Shown: one piece after another, positions 23,345 through 35,003 of the stretch
Layout of the letters: every line of letters begins with the position of its first letter
Position numbering within the stretch: the first letter of the stretch is position 1
DNA from: Theristus sp. LFF4_11
Taxonomy: Eukaryota > Nematoda > Chromadorea > Monhysterida > Xyalidae
Length of the DNA: 64,000 nt
Direction: 5' to 3'
Assembly: GCA_030248135.1 (NCBI GenBank)
Contig: JASANC010003701.1
Location: forward strand, 62,001-126,000
Translations under genes and position numbers: made by a program
Notes under the pieces: model-generated
What the model was told of the DNA's origin: nothing
The model's input: only the letters and a program-made list of their open reading frames with translations
Databases searched by the model: none

Positions 23345-26064
23345 TCACTCCGTGTCTTCCATCAAGTCGTCCACTTCTTCCTCTTCTTCCTGAAATTCAA
23401 ACAGATTTTAGAAACCAGAAACTAACAAAAGCTTCACCATTGCTTGAAAATGATTGTTACTTTCGTCAGACGCAGTAATGGTTGCGCCGTCACAAATAAA
23501 CATGTGTATGTATGTGTGCGTGTGCGTTTGCTCGTGTCTGCACAACACCACAGTGTCATGACAGAGTGCATGTGTGTGTTCGTGCAATGATGTTAGCAGT
23601 CGGTTCGCTGGACCTGCAGCACGTCACACACTCAGCAATGGAACACTGAGCGAACCTGCAGACGCTCCAGCAAGGCGTCCTCGATTTTGTGTCCGCAGTC
23701 GTGATCGGCCGCGTAGTCCCTGCTCATGCGCAGCGTCTCGTGCGTCTGCATCACCACGTCCGACGTTTGCACGCGCAGTTTGCGCAGCAGAATTTGTATC
23801 GCGTCCTGTGGTTGCTGGCCTGCAAGAAAATTCGTTGCACGCGCAGCAACCAGTCAAACTAAACGACCGCAGATTTGAGACCATTCAGTCAGCACCTCTA
23901 TAACATATCCAACTAGCTGATTGGTTGGTGGTCACACACGTGATGCATGCATTCTGTGCAAACCAATCTATGGCGACCTCAGCAATTCATGCACAGAATG
24001 CATGCAGCGACCAATCAGCTATTTGGATATGTTATTGAGTTAGATGGTAGTTGAACTGCAATAAACCATGGATGCATGCATGTCTATTGTCTGTCTGTAT
24101 AAATCACACTGGTGTGACCTGATGCAGCTGCTAACATCAGCCGGTGACACTTTCTAAAACATGCACCAGGTCCAACCACAACGTCGCATGGAAATCGAAA
24201 AACCAAAGAAGCCACAACTCCGCCGAACAACTATCGTCCAATCTGCTGTGACCGGCTCTGAATGAGCCACTTTCCTAGCAGAAAATCAACCAAGTTGTAG
24301 AATGGCTCTCTGCATTTCGACCTGGCCAACATCATATGCAGAAGAGGGCTGGCCTCCTGAGTGATATGTGCCCCTCCTGAACCACTTGAAGACAAAACTT
24401 GAACACACAAACTTGATCACGGAAATAACAATCAATAAACTGACTTAATAAACCAATCAGACCTTACTGTCAACCTTTTTGAATTGTCCCTCATTGAATG
24501 TTTGAAAACTCAGTACTGACAACCAGAAAGCGACCTTTGAGCCGACGCAGCATCTGCAGCTTGTACTGGTACTGGTGCATGGTGGCGTCCAGCGTGAGCG
24601 CGAGCATCTCGAGCAGCTGCTCCGGGCTGTCGCTCTGTCTGATCGTGTTCATGTACTCCATCGCCTCGATGTAGGCGATCGTCTGACTCTGCTGCAGTTT
24701 CTCGTTCGCCAGGTAGAGCACGGACGCACGACGCGGGTCGCTGCCTGCGAGCGAAGTATGCGTGCGTTGGAATTGCGATGTCTGTTTTGTGACTGATACA
24801 CCTTGGATAATGGTAAATTGGTGAAGAAAGCGGCAAACGCAGATCGTGTGTGCAAACAGATTGCACATGACACGGACCAATCAGCGAGTGGCATTTACAA
24901 ACTTGACACAGCCTCGTAAAACAGCTCGAACACACAGCGCAACGTCGCTTGTCTCAGCAAACTGCGTGAAACGAAAAATCATCACCGATTGCCAGTCCAA
25001 CTCACCGCAGAACAGAATCTTGACGTACAACGGCTTCAGGACGACCTTCAGGCGTTCGAAGAGCGACTTCGAGCCAGCGAGAAACGCCAACTGAAACGGA
25101 GGCCACTCGGATTGTTGCGACTCGGTGGCCGTGTACGCCACGTGCAGGTAGTCGACGGAGCGCTCGTTGAAATACTAAACGGTTTTGGTCACTGTTTTTG
25201 TGTTTAACGTGTCACTTCAGCTTCACACTGCAGTTTTGCGGACTCAATGTTCACCATTTATTAACCAGAACACCTGACAGCATGACACACTGATACTAAT
25301 AGCTGTTCCTAGCAGCGCGATTCAAACAACTCAGCTAGGTTTCATCACGGATAACCAAGTTGCATGTTCCGTTACAGTTGATTGTTGAGAACAGTCACTC
25401 GCATTGAACGAGCAAACCGCGGTCGTACGTTCGACGCGAACAGCACGTCATCCGGGCGCGCAACGCCGATGTGCACGAAGCCACGCTGCTGCGGAGGCTG
25501 GCTGCTCGCCGGCTCGTGCGCTCGTTTCGCCCATTCGCTCAGTGCACTGCCGTCCGTCAGGTACTCGTTGAACTGCGAACAATAGCACGCACATTAGATG
25601 CATGTGTCATTGACTCAAGTGGTTGAGTCAAAATACCACTCAGGTCAAGAATACGCGAATATTTGTCAGCAGTATATAACACACGGCTATTTACGCCACA
25701 TATACTGTATACCTGCCATATCACTATACATATGCCACGGAAAGCAACATCAAATTACGTCCCTTCTATCATTAGATTATAACCATGTAGATCATATCAT
25801 CAGCCACATGACTCGCATTTCACCAACCTCATCACTCCGTGCTTTCTGCGACAACGCGTCAGTGGACAGCACCTTGAAGACGACGGACGCTTGCTGGAGT
25901 GCTTCGTGCAGCGTGTCGGCCACTCGTGTGTTCTTTTCGCCAAACGTCGACCGTTTACAGATGTCGCGCTGGAAGAATTTTGAACGAACATTTTTTTCGG
26001 GATGCAGACAGACACCACAGGAATGGTTTTGAGGGTTTACGGTAGTGAGTGGCGCAGCGGGCAT
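23345..26064 (-). CDS. Unrecognised 298-aa helical protein
   Basis: Seven exons on the minus strand: 26064-26041, 25968-25828, 25572-25429, 25174-25006, 24744-24535, 23819-23656 and 23389-23345, all joining in phase to 298 residues. The N-terminus is short (MPAAPLTT), then helical ADTLHEALQQASVVFKVL. A mixed segment contains GFVHIGVARPDDVLFAS and SVDYLHVAYTATE. A long helical half follows (DPRRASVLYLANEKLQQSQT, EQLLEMLALTLDATMHQYQY, DAIQILLRKLRVQT). The tail is very acidic (EEEEEVDDLMEDTE). There is no signal peptide or membrane segment, so it is probably a cytosolic or nuclear scaffold or complex subunit. I could not match it to a named family. It is divergently arranged with the LRR/Ig gene; the two start codons are only 284 bp apart. 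The open frames and seven consistent junctions make the model solid even though function is unknown. Confidence 0.75.
23894..24048. mobile_element. MITE-like element, family B (intron of the 298-aa gene)
   Basis: Almost perfect palindrome of about 155 bp. Left arm ATAACATATCCAACTAGCTG, ATTGGTTGGTGG, TGATGCATGCATTCTGTGCA; right arm TGCACAGAATGCATGCAGCG, ACCAATCAGCTATTTGG, ATATGTTATTGAG. Would form a long hairpin. Confidence 0.75.
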
Positions 26065-26348
26065 ACGAATGTTTCACGTTCAATGTCTCGCTCGCTCGCC
26101 ACACAGCCAGCAAGTTCTAGATACATAATCAGTCAAACAAACCAGACACGACACGCCAGCTCGTATTATTATTTTGGTATGTGATACGTTACAACAACAA
26201 TCGCACGCACACGTCTCTGCTAAAATCAATCTGCTTTTTTTCAGCACACTATTTTCAAAATGCAAAACCGCAGTCGCAACGAAAGCGTCACTTGAATTAT
26301 CGACGTCTCTGCTGAAATTGAATTTCACTGTTCTATTGAAGCCGGAAA
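26065..26348. promoter_or_regulatory. putative bidirectional promoter
   Basis: The 284-bp interval between divergent start codons of the 298-aa gene (-) and the LRR/Ig gene (+). It must contain both 5' UTRs and core promoters unless there are upstream non-coding exons. No TATA box was identified. Confidence 0.4.
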
Positions 26349-29065
26349 ATGCGCCAGCGTCTGTCGGTGTTGCTATTGATCTGCATCGTTTGCAATTCGA
26401 CCGTTCTCTCATTCAACGACTCTCTAGCAAGTTTGCCGTCATGTCTGCTGGCTTGCCGCTGCGACAACAATTCTGTGTCATGTGAGAATGTTGATTTCGA
26501 AGACGGCATTTCGTCATTACTGACTGAACAGACCGGGACGCTTCGTTTGAGCGACGGCGATTTCGTCGACGATGTGCTCGTGCCGCGATTGTTCGAGAAC
26601 GCGACCAGCCTGCAAGAGCTCGTTCTGGTCGACTACGACGTTGAGCAGGTGGCCACTCCGCCAGCCGACACAAACTTCACGGCGGAACTTCCGGCCGCGT
26701 TGCGCACGATTGAGCTGCGCGCGAACGACATTGAACACTACAACACGATCGCACGACTCTGCGCCTGGTGGCCCGGTCTCACGCAAATCGACCTGTCCGA
26801 CAATTCCATCGAGCACACCGAGCCGGGCGTGACGGTCGGCGAGTTCCACCGGATCACGGCGGCGCTTCGCGTGTTGCTGCTTCGCCGCACCGAACTGCAA
26901 ACGTTGCCGCTGATTCCGGAGTCGCTTGAACAATTGGACGTGTCGCACAATGAAATCGACAGCATTCCGGACCGCTGGCTGCGCGGCAAACTGGTGAACT
27001 TCACGGCGACACACAATCGGATCAGTCGGCTGACTCGCGGCACGTTCGCGGGCGTGCCGTCCATTCAGCAGATCATTGTCGCCTCCAACGCCATCGAACA
27101 TATCGACGACGACACATTCACGTTGCTCAGCGATCTGCGCACTCTCGAGCTTTCGTACAATCGACTGGCGTCGCCGGCGCGCTGGCTCGCTCGACTGCCG
27201 GCGTCGTTGCGCGTGCTTCGACTGCGACATAACAATCTGCTCTACATGAACCTCACGTTGCTGCAACCAATCAGCGCACTGCGCCACGTCGACCTGTCGC
27301 ACAACCACCACCTGCAGACGGTGTTCGGTTCGCTTCACGATCTCGGCGCACACATTGAAACGATCGATCTGCGCAACGGCTCGCTCATTGCACTGCCGCG
27401 ACGGTTCTACGACGGACTCAAAAGCAACGCGAACACGAATCATGCAAACGTGTACATCCACGGAAATCCATTGATGTGCGACTGTCAACTGCTGTGGCTC
27501 GAGCGCGCCCCGTCATCGTCCGACTTCTCCGACATTCGATGCGCCTCACCAGCGCACGTCGCCGGCAGTCGGTTGAACGTGTCGCTGATTGCGAATCGCT
27601 CGCAGTGTTCGCTCGGCTCATCGGTGGCCAACGGCACCACGCAGCGCTTCGTGTTCGGCACACGCGCCATCGTCCGCTGCCGAGCGTTCGGCGAGCGCTT
27701 GCCTTCGATTCGTTGGCGTCGCGTGCATCCGCCGGCCGTGCTGGCCGACTGGTGGACGCACAACGCGACCGCGGTGGTGCACGAGACGACCGACGGCGGG
27801 AAATTCGAACTGCTGCCCGGCGGCATTCTGATCATCAACGAGATCGACAAGCACGACATCGAGCGGTACACGTGCACCGTGCACGATGCCGACGACTCGC
27901 TGATGGACACCGCTGACAACGTCAACGCCACCGTCACCGTACTGATCCACGTACGCCTCGACTACAGCGAGTGGACGCTGATCGAGCTGTACAGCTACGT
28001 GGTGGCGGTCGCGACTACGATGGTGTTCTTCGCGTTGCACATGGTCTGGGGCGCGCTGGCGCAGTTCATGCGTTGGCGTGTCCGCCAGGCGGAGCGCACC
28101 AGTCGACTGCGCAAGGTCGCCGTCGCCATGGAGCGCTACCGCGAGCGGCAGATCGAGGCGATCCAGCAGAAGTACGCGCGTCGCATGGAGCAGGTGCGCG
28201 AGAACTACCAGTTCCAGGCGGAGCAGTTGCGTCGCAGCTATCTGTCGCGCGCCGAACGCTTCCGGGGATATCGAGCGGCGCAGATGGACGCCATGACGAC
28301 GCACTTCGACAACATGCGCGAAAACTACAACACGCAAGTGAGTGGGCACACACGTTGCGGTAGAAGCACAGTCTGTCACTGAATCGACTGTCTGACCCTG
28401 AATCACACAGACACCACTTGTTTTTATAGGTTGGTTGATTCATAGGCAGACAGACAAATTTGTTCACAGACACCACAAACTGGTTGATTTAGGTGGTGCG
28501 CCTTCGCGACTACGGCAGCCGCCAGATGGAACGCCTGTGGGAGGGCTACGAGCGTCAAGTGAACCGCGTGCGCACGTTCAGCCTGCAGCACCGGCTCCGC
28601 CTGATGCGTCAGTACAACATCAAACAGCGCGTGCTCAACAAACTGCTCGAGGGCTTCAACATCGACAGCAACTCGACCGGCTGGCTGTCGAACCTGCGCA
28701 AGGAGGACATTGTCGGGCTGCCCGAGAACAAACTCGACTCGCCGCCGCCGCCGTTGCGTCTGCGTGCGGCGAGCGAGACGCAGATCAGTTCGTCGTTGGC
28801 GCTGGCCGACTTTCGCTACAGCCGGCGTAATCTGCGATCACCGGTGATCTCGTTGCAGCCGGCCAGCTCGATACTGTCCATGTCGACGTATCACTCGTTG
28901 CCCGATCTGTTCCTGTGCGACATCGACGGCGACGCCGGCGACTTCGCTGCGAGACCGTCGACCAGCGGCGCCATGATGTATTCGCTCGGCTCGTTCGCTT
29001 CGATCGACATGCAGCACAGCGACAGTGACGATGATGACGTCATTGAGATGCCGCCGTTGTTGTGA
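26349..29065 (+). CDS. LRR and Ig-domain single-pass membrane protein with long cytoplasmic coiled coil
   Basis: Two exons (26349-28337 and 28493-29065) give 853 residues. Residues 1-24 (MRQRLSVLLLICIVCNSTVL) are a signal peptide. An LRRNT cysteine motif (CLLACRC) follows at ~29. Leucine-rich repeats run from ~60 to 370 with repeats such as LTQIDLSDNSI, LEQLDVSHNEI and LRTLELSYNRL. The LRRCT cap is GNPLMCDCQLLWLE at ~374-417. An Ig domain follows at ~430-537 (IVRCRAF ... IRWRR ... ERYTCTVHDADD). The membrane helix is at ~545-568 (YSYVVAVATTMVFFALHMVW). The cytoplasmic part (~285 residues) starts with an Arg/Glu-rich coiled coil with many RERQIEAIQQKYARRMEQ-like heptads and ends in a Ser-rich, acidic tail (DSDDDDVIEMPPLL). 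Ectodomain LRR+Ig proteins act in adhesion and neuronal recognition; the exact subfamily is not identified. Many N-x-S/T sites fit an extracellular domain. Confidence 0.85.
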
Positions 29066-30379
29066 AGCGGGGGCAGGCCGGTTGTGTCTGGAGACACTGT
29101 GCTCTCTGTTGTGTTTAGTGACACAATAATGTTGCACATACAAACAGACAGGCGCACACAGCAGCGCGCTGTATGTGCCTGTGTGTTTGAGACTGTGCAA
29201 CATTGCTGGTGGAGCACACTGTTTTCAGACAAGGACTTTTAGGAACAAAATTGGTGAGTAAACGTGAAACGGTGATGCTGTTAGTGCCGATCATGGGCAG
29301 GCAACCATCAGAGCGTATGAAGCGGCACCACACGTTTTACGACAGTGTCAAAGTGTTTTCGTAGCAATGCCGGTGTCGATCCAGACTGCGATTATGATTG
29401 TATCAACCGCTTTCTGCAGACAGACGGGTAGTATGTGTGTATTTTCGTTGTTCTGTGTCCTCCATGTGGTGTTTTTGAACATATGCACCTCTCAGCGGTT
29501 TTCTTCGCAGCTCAGCTAGTCGATTGAAACCAATGCTGTTCGTTGTTCTTTTCGCGCTCAATGCTTTACGATTCTATCTGATTTATGTTACGTGTTTGTT
29601 TATGTTACCGTTTTTCACACCGAGGTAACCAAAAGCAGAGTGGAATCATTTCACATTCACAATACCCACGAAAATCGAAAATCTCTGTGATAACGATCAC
29701 CTGTGCGCGTTTTCATCAGTTATCTTTCATGTTTTTTGTTGTTGTTCATTTATGCGAACGTGGGATATTGCATTTATACACCGTATTGTGTTCGTGTTTT
29801 ATTTATGTCTGTGAACGTTTCTTGTATATTGCAATAAAATTGTTCAGCGCCAATTTTTTGGCCACTGTAAATAAATGACAGTGGTATTTTGGTTGGTCAA
29901 TCAAGCAGCTCCTGCATCAAACAATAACTAGGCCAGCACACACAACACACAGTGACCGTCGAGGGCCAATAACGATTCAGGCTGTCGACGTTCAGAATAC
30001 CATGCCCTTTTGAATTTTAGACGAGGGATAGTAAAAAATCGGAAAAGGAAAGACATTGTTATCGCGAAAGAAAACGGGTTCTATTTCCGAAAAAACCGAC
30101 GGCACAAAAATTTCCAAAAGTTCTTTGAAGATGAATACTCATTTTTGGCAGTAATTCGTAGTATTGTTGAACATTGTACCATGTTACAACCGTTTTGAAC
30201 GAAACAACTAGTTCATGCAAGATAAAGTTCCCAAATTTTTGAAAAATAAACGGTTTCCACTTTGGTCAGAATTGGAACCGGAAATGAAACTGGATATTTT
30301 ACCGAAAAAGGGGTTGAAACCAAACTCACCCTACCAAGTGCGCACACCGGTACTCAACTGCCAAAACTGCCCAACCACT
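29066..30379. other. 3' UTR and convergent intergenic region
   Basis: Likely long 3' UTR of the LRR/Ig gene, with AATAAA near 29833 and another near 29868. The rest up to the stop codon of the PWWP gene shows no coding evidence. I looked here for further exons of the PWWP gene on the minus strand and found none. Confidence 0.4.
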
Positions 30380-33300
30380 TCAACCAACCCGATGTTTGCT
30401 GTCGTCGAACGCGACCACATCAAAGTTGTTGTGGAAGTGCTCCAGTCGGTCTACATAGGCCATGCCGGCGTGGTTCAGCCCGATCACCGCCAGCGCCGCG
30501 TTGTCCAGCGCCGCCTGCAGCGCCTTGGAGCGCGGAATGCGCGGCGGACTGTTGCTGCTGGGCGTCGTGTCCGTGGCGGCGAGGCGCTTCGGCTCACCGG
30601 GGGACGCCGTCTCGTAGCTGGAACTGGACGCGCTCGCCGCTGGCTTGTTTGCTGACGCTGTCTGAAAAGCTATTTGATGTTGACAGTAAACGATGCAGCA
30701 ACCGGGGAATTGTAAACCATGTGGAATTTGCGTCTGGCATTCGGATCAGCTGCATCGAGCTCGTTGTACCAATCAGTGAGTTCAACTCAAATCAACCCAA
30801 TCAACCTTACCGTGCTACCAAGTACAACCAGTCAGCGCACGCACACGCCAATCAAATCAGACCAATCAACAATGAAAAATAAACAGTGGGTCAAGCACCG
30901 AATCACGATCACCCGATCAACCTTTTTCTTTTCCACTGCAGCTGTCATATTTTTGACTTTCTGTCGCTGATCACCGCTCGCGTGCAAACGGTCATGCGAC
31001 GACGATGTGCCCGCAAAGCCGTTCGCTGTCTTGCTGCCGCCGTAAGCTGGTGCTGCATCGTCCGCTTGTTCTGCGCCCGCGTTTCGTAGTTTCGCCAGTG
31101 ACTGCAGAGCGACAACCGAAATTACCAATTTGCTGCTGTTAGTTTGCTTGGCCTGTTTGGTTTCACGCAACTATTCTCAGTCGTATGTGACGGTGTGTGG
31201 GCCGTGCCGTGCAGCAGGTGCGTGCAGCACTGCAAAGCGACAGCGGCAGCCTGCGCGGATCACAGCGAGCTGCGCCACGCTGCACTACACGCTGAGTGGG
31301 CTGTGTGATGGACACCAGACACCAAACAACAGCGACAGATTCTCCATCTTCGTATAACCCTGGCTGCTCATCTTCAGTATACCAATCACTTCGATCACTT
31401 GAATCAAATACTCTTATGATCTGTGTTCGATCTCGATCGAGTGGCTTCCACCAGTTCACGACTATGCGCTCGACTGCATCATGCCGCCCCGCCCCCGCCC
31501 ACCTCAGCAGCGATCACTTCGTCGCGTCGTGTCGGCAGCGTCTGTGGCGTGGTGCCGTGCACGCTGCCTGGTGACGTCATCAGGTGCTCCATCGCGTTCG
31601 CATCGTCGTCGTCTTCGCCAGTGATACCCGCAAATCCGGCGCCGGTCTCGCACATTGACTCGCCAAACTGCACTCAATTGTATGGTTGTTTATTGTGATT
31701 AGCCAACTGCAGTCATTCGTTCATTGATATTTTAAACGATCCTTTTCCACATAATGGTCGTTGTTCTCCAGTTCTCGTAATTCACAACACTCTTGCTGTT
31801 CGTGAAGTCTGACCCACTTGACTTGCATTGAAGAATCGCGTGTGAACCTGCGTTTTTTTTTCAAAAAACCGGTTCTGCAATTTGCAGAAATTAGGCAAAA
31901 AATTTCTGCAAATGAAATTTGGTTTCTGCAAATTTCAAAAACATTACGAAAATGGTTTTTGTGCTTGCTTGATGTCATTCTTTTGTTCTGAGCATCATTT
32001 CTTAACGATGCTCAGAATTGCATTTGCCAATTGCATCGTTTTACCGCAGAATTTTTCAAAGATTCAGAAAAAAAGGAACACCAAAACCAAACCAGATTAC
32101 CAAACCAACCTAATCACCAATCATTCGTTTCAAATTCAACCTAACAACAACACAATCAATATCAAATGAAAACCCTCATTGCTCAAATTCCGCAATCGAA
32201 GCGATGGCTTCGGTCGGTTCGACTTTCTCAAAAGTGCAGTTCACTTTGTTCGGTTTGATCATGATTTTGTATCGCCTTTTTGTTTTCATCCCCAGATACT
32301 GCATACTGCATGCTTGCCCGCAGTTGTACTCGCACCAGAGAATTGAATTCGTTCGCATTTGAATTCTGATTCTGTTTTATTTTTCGAGTTCGAAATACTC
32401 CGATTTTATTCACGAAGGCAAAACAAAGCGCCAATCATTGCGCTACAGCAACCGCCGAAACAGTTTATAACAAAAAAGACTTTGAAATTTCTTCTGTTGA
32501 TGTGAAAGCTCAGTCAAACGCCAAGCACAAAATGAATGTTGCAGAACCAAAGTTTGCATGCAAATCTGTTCATGCAATTTGCAGAAATCCGCTGAAAAAT
32601 TTCTGCAAACGCTCCAAAATTTCTGCAAAAAACCGATGTTTTCATGCAAAAAAAACCTAGGTGTGAACTGCTGCTTTTCCGCCTAATCACCAAAAGAGAA
32701 AATGTGTAACGCAGCGCACCCAGTTGCGGCTTCACTGTGACGTTCTTTCTAAAGGCTGGAAACGTCCGATTTGTTGCGTCATCGACGCAGGATTTCCATA
32801 AAAAAAACTTCGCCCAGTTTCTCTCAGCACATACGTGTGCGACTAGATTTCAGCCGAACGCACCTCGTCTTCGTGGGTGCTGTCGACGTCCGAATGCTGG
32901 TGGTGTTTGTCAGCAGCGCCGGTCGATGCCGATGATCGCGACGTCGAACGAGACTCGTCGAGCGACTGGCCCCCTGACGCTCGCTGCTGCGGTTTCGACG
33001 ATTTTTTGGCCTGAAACTTTTGAGAATGGATAACAGTAAAATGATTTGAGACTTGTTTACACTTTACTGGTAATTCAAAGGTAAAATGGATGGATGGGTG
33101 GAGGGGTGAGAAAAAATTATGTGCATGTGAGTGCCGCCTGACAAACAGTTTTACGTGGAAATTAGAAATATTATTCCAATCAATGGGAAACTTCGGTCAA
33201 AGATGAACTTGTGGTTCAAGTATTCAACTGAATTTGTCAAGGTATAAATTTTGGGACACCCTGGCGTAGAACTATTCACTTTTCAAGCACTATTCACGTT

Positions 33301-35003
33301 TTATAGAACTGACCACTGATTTCTTGGTGACTGGCAAACAAAGTTAAAAGGTGTAAAAACAAAAAAAAAGGAAACACTTTTCCGTTTGGCACGCCGACCT
33401 CCATTTTTTATGAAACTGCAATTCGGCATGTGAGTAACTTTGCAAGTTGAATCGTGACTAATGCACAAAAAATTCAGCAAAAGATGAGAATTGAGCTCAA
33501 CTCAAAAGGTTGAGTTGAGTGAGGTTTGAACTTTCGAATTGAACCGTTTTGGTGGACTGCACTGTACCTTTTTCTTTGCGCTTTCCGGTTTCATCGCGGC
33601 TATTGCACGTTTGCTCGGTTTCGGCCTCGATCGAGCCTGCTGAAATACGAAAAAAGATCAAAAAGATTACTGAAGCAATGAACTGCACAAAGCACAAAAA
33701 TCCAGTCGAGACGACGTACCGAATGCGACGTTCTCGAAATCTCAACCTCCTCGGTTTCGTTGTCATGCTCGTCGTCGCCAGTCGAAGCTGACTCCAGCTG
33801 AGAAAAAAAATGAAATCAAACGTTAAAAAACTCCCAGACGAAATGTGTTTTGCCTTTTAATAAGGAACCTTTGAAAACGTTCCGTTGATGACTTTTATGA
33901 CACTCTTTTTTCAGATCAAACCCAAAATCATCCTATCTGTTATTCAACTCAGTTACTACATATAAAAAGAAAAATAGCACCAGTCAAACTGTAAAACATC
34001 TGCAATTTCTACGTTTTGGCAATTGAATCTGGTTGGCTGGCTGCATCGCGCCAGATGGACCAATTAACTCAGATGCAGCCAACCAGCTGATTGCCCACGG
34101 TTTACAGTTCGACTGTGGTGAAAAGATGACGTGAATGAGCATGAGATGCAGACCATTGGCGGCGGCGGGCGATCCGTGACGCCATTGACGAAATCCTCGG
34201 CGATCTGGCACGCCACGATCAGACTGTTGGACGCGCGGTCGTGTTCGGTCTTGTGGAACTTGTGCTTGTAGTCTTCGTACGGATACAAATTCTTGAACGA
34301 ATGCGGCTTCTTCATGTTTCTGAAAACGTTCAGAGCTTTTTTTAGAGAGACCTCAAATGAACGCAAAGAATGGTGCCAGTTTCTTTCTCCACTCCACTGA
34401 CCACGCTTCAAAAATACGACTGATGCCTTCATATTCCAGCGGTCACTCACTCAGCCAGCATCAGGTTCACCATGAGAGAATGAGCGCACATCAGAGTGAT
34501 ATTCTGACGCACTTTCACCGGCATTTTGAAAAACAGGGAAAAAGTGCCATACGTTTCCGTGCGTCGTTCATCCAGCCAAACAAGCTTCATCGTTTCATCG
34601 CCAACCAACTGCACCTGAAGGCAAAAAAACCTGCGCGACTCCATGATCGTTGGCTTGTATTGTTTGTTGTATGTATGAATGTTGTGTTGTATGTATTGTT
34701 CAATTAACAGGCAGTAAAGGGAAAACGTTTACTCATACCGCAAGCAAATTTTGGGTAAACACGAAACCACCCCCCACCTCAGCAGGCCAGTAGATTTTGC
34801 CGCTCTTGCCATACGGAGCCCTGGAAATCAAACCACTTTTCAATCACAAATTACGATTCAATTCGCGAAGCTCACTCTCACTCAGACTCAGACAGACAGA
34901 CAGAACCAGAAAATAAATTGCCGTTGTCCATCATTTATTGAACAAACGAATTAACTCACCAAACCAGCTGGCCATGTTTGCATCTGTCGCCTGTCAACGC
35001 CAT
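30380..35003 (-). CDS. PWWP-domain protein, GLYR1/HDGF type, with short Rossmann-like C-terminus
   Basis: Ten exons on the minus strand: 35003-34960, 34820-34778, 34614-34451, 34319-34154, 33797-33720, 33639-33568, 33010-32864, 31667-31503, 31101-30922 and 30661-30380, giving 446 residues. The N-terminus is a PWWP-like fold: GQLVWAPYGKSGKIYWPAEV (Trp-Pro-Ala in place of Pro-Trp-Trp-Pro), MKLVWLDER, then NLYPYEDYKHKF and a closing helix (IVACQIAEDFVNG). The YPYExxKxKF block matches HDGF and GLYR1 PWWP domains, which bind DNA and methylated histone H3. An insertion of about 40 residues precedes it. The rest is a Ser/Asp/Glu- and Lys-rich linker with a basic patch (QARSRPKPSKRA). The last exon contains ALAVIGLNHAGMAYVDRL, reminiscent of the first beta-alpha-beta of the GLYR1 dehydrogenase domain, then stops. 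A nuclear chromatin role is inferred from the PWWP domain only. The final donor CGG|GTTGGT could allow another 3' exon, but none was found. Confidence 0.7.
33981..34115. mobile_element. MITE-like element, family A (PWWP gene intron 4)
   Basis: Best-bounded copy: starts CAGTCAAACTGTAAAAC and ends GGTTTACAGTTCGACTG, an inverted repeat of about 16 bp. Internal GGTTGGCTGGCTGCATCG and GCAGCCAACCAGCTGATTG. Length about 135 bp. Confidence 0.7.

Noticed and set aside
26517..27488. 323-codon open frame on the minus strand
   Set aside because: Antisense shadow of the LRR exon; composition (Val/Arg/Gln-rich) reflects the complementary codons and no domain is visible.
27618..28406. 262-codon open frame on the minus strand
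   Set aside because: Antisense to the Ig and membrane part of the LRR/Ig gene; no start context, splice or family support.
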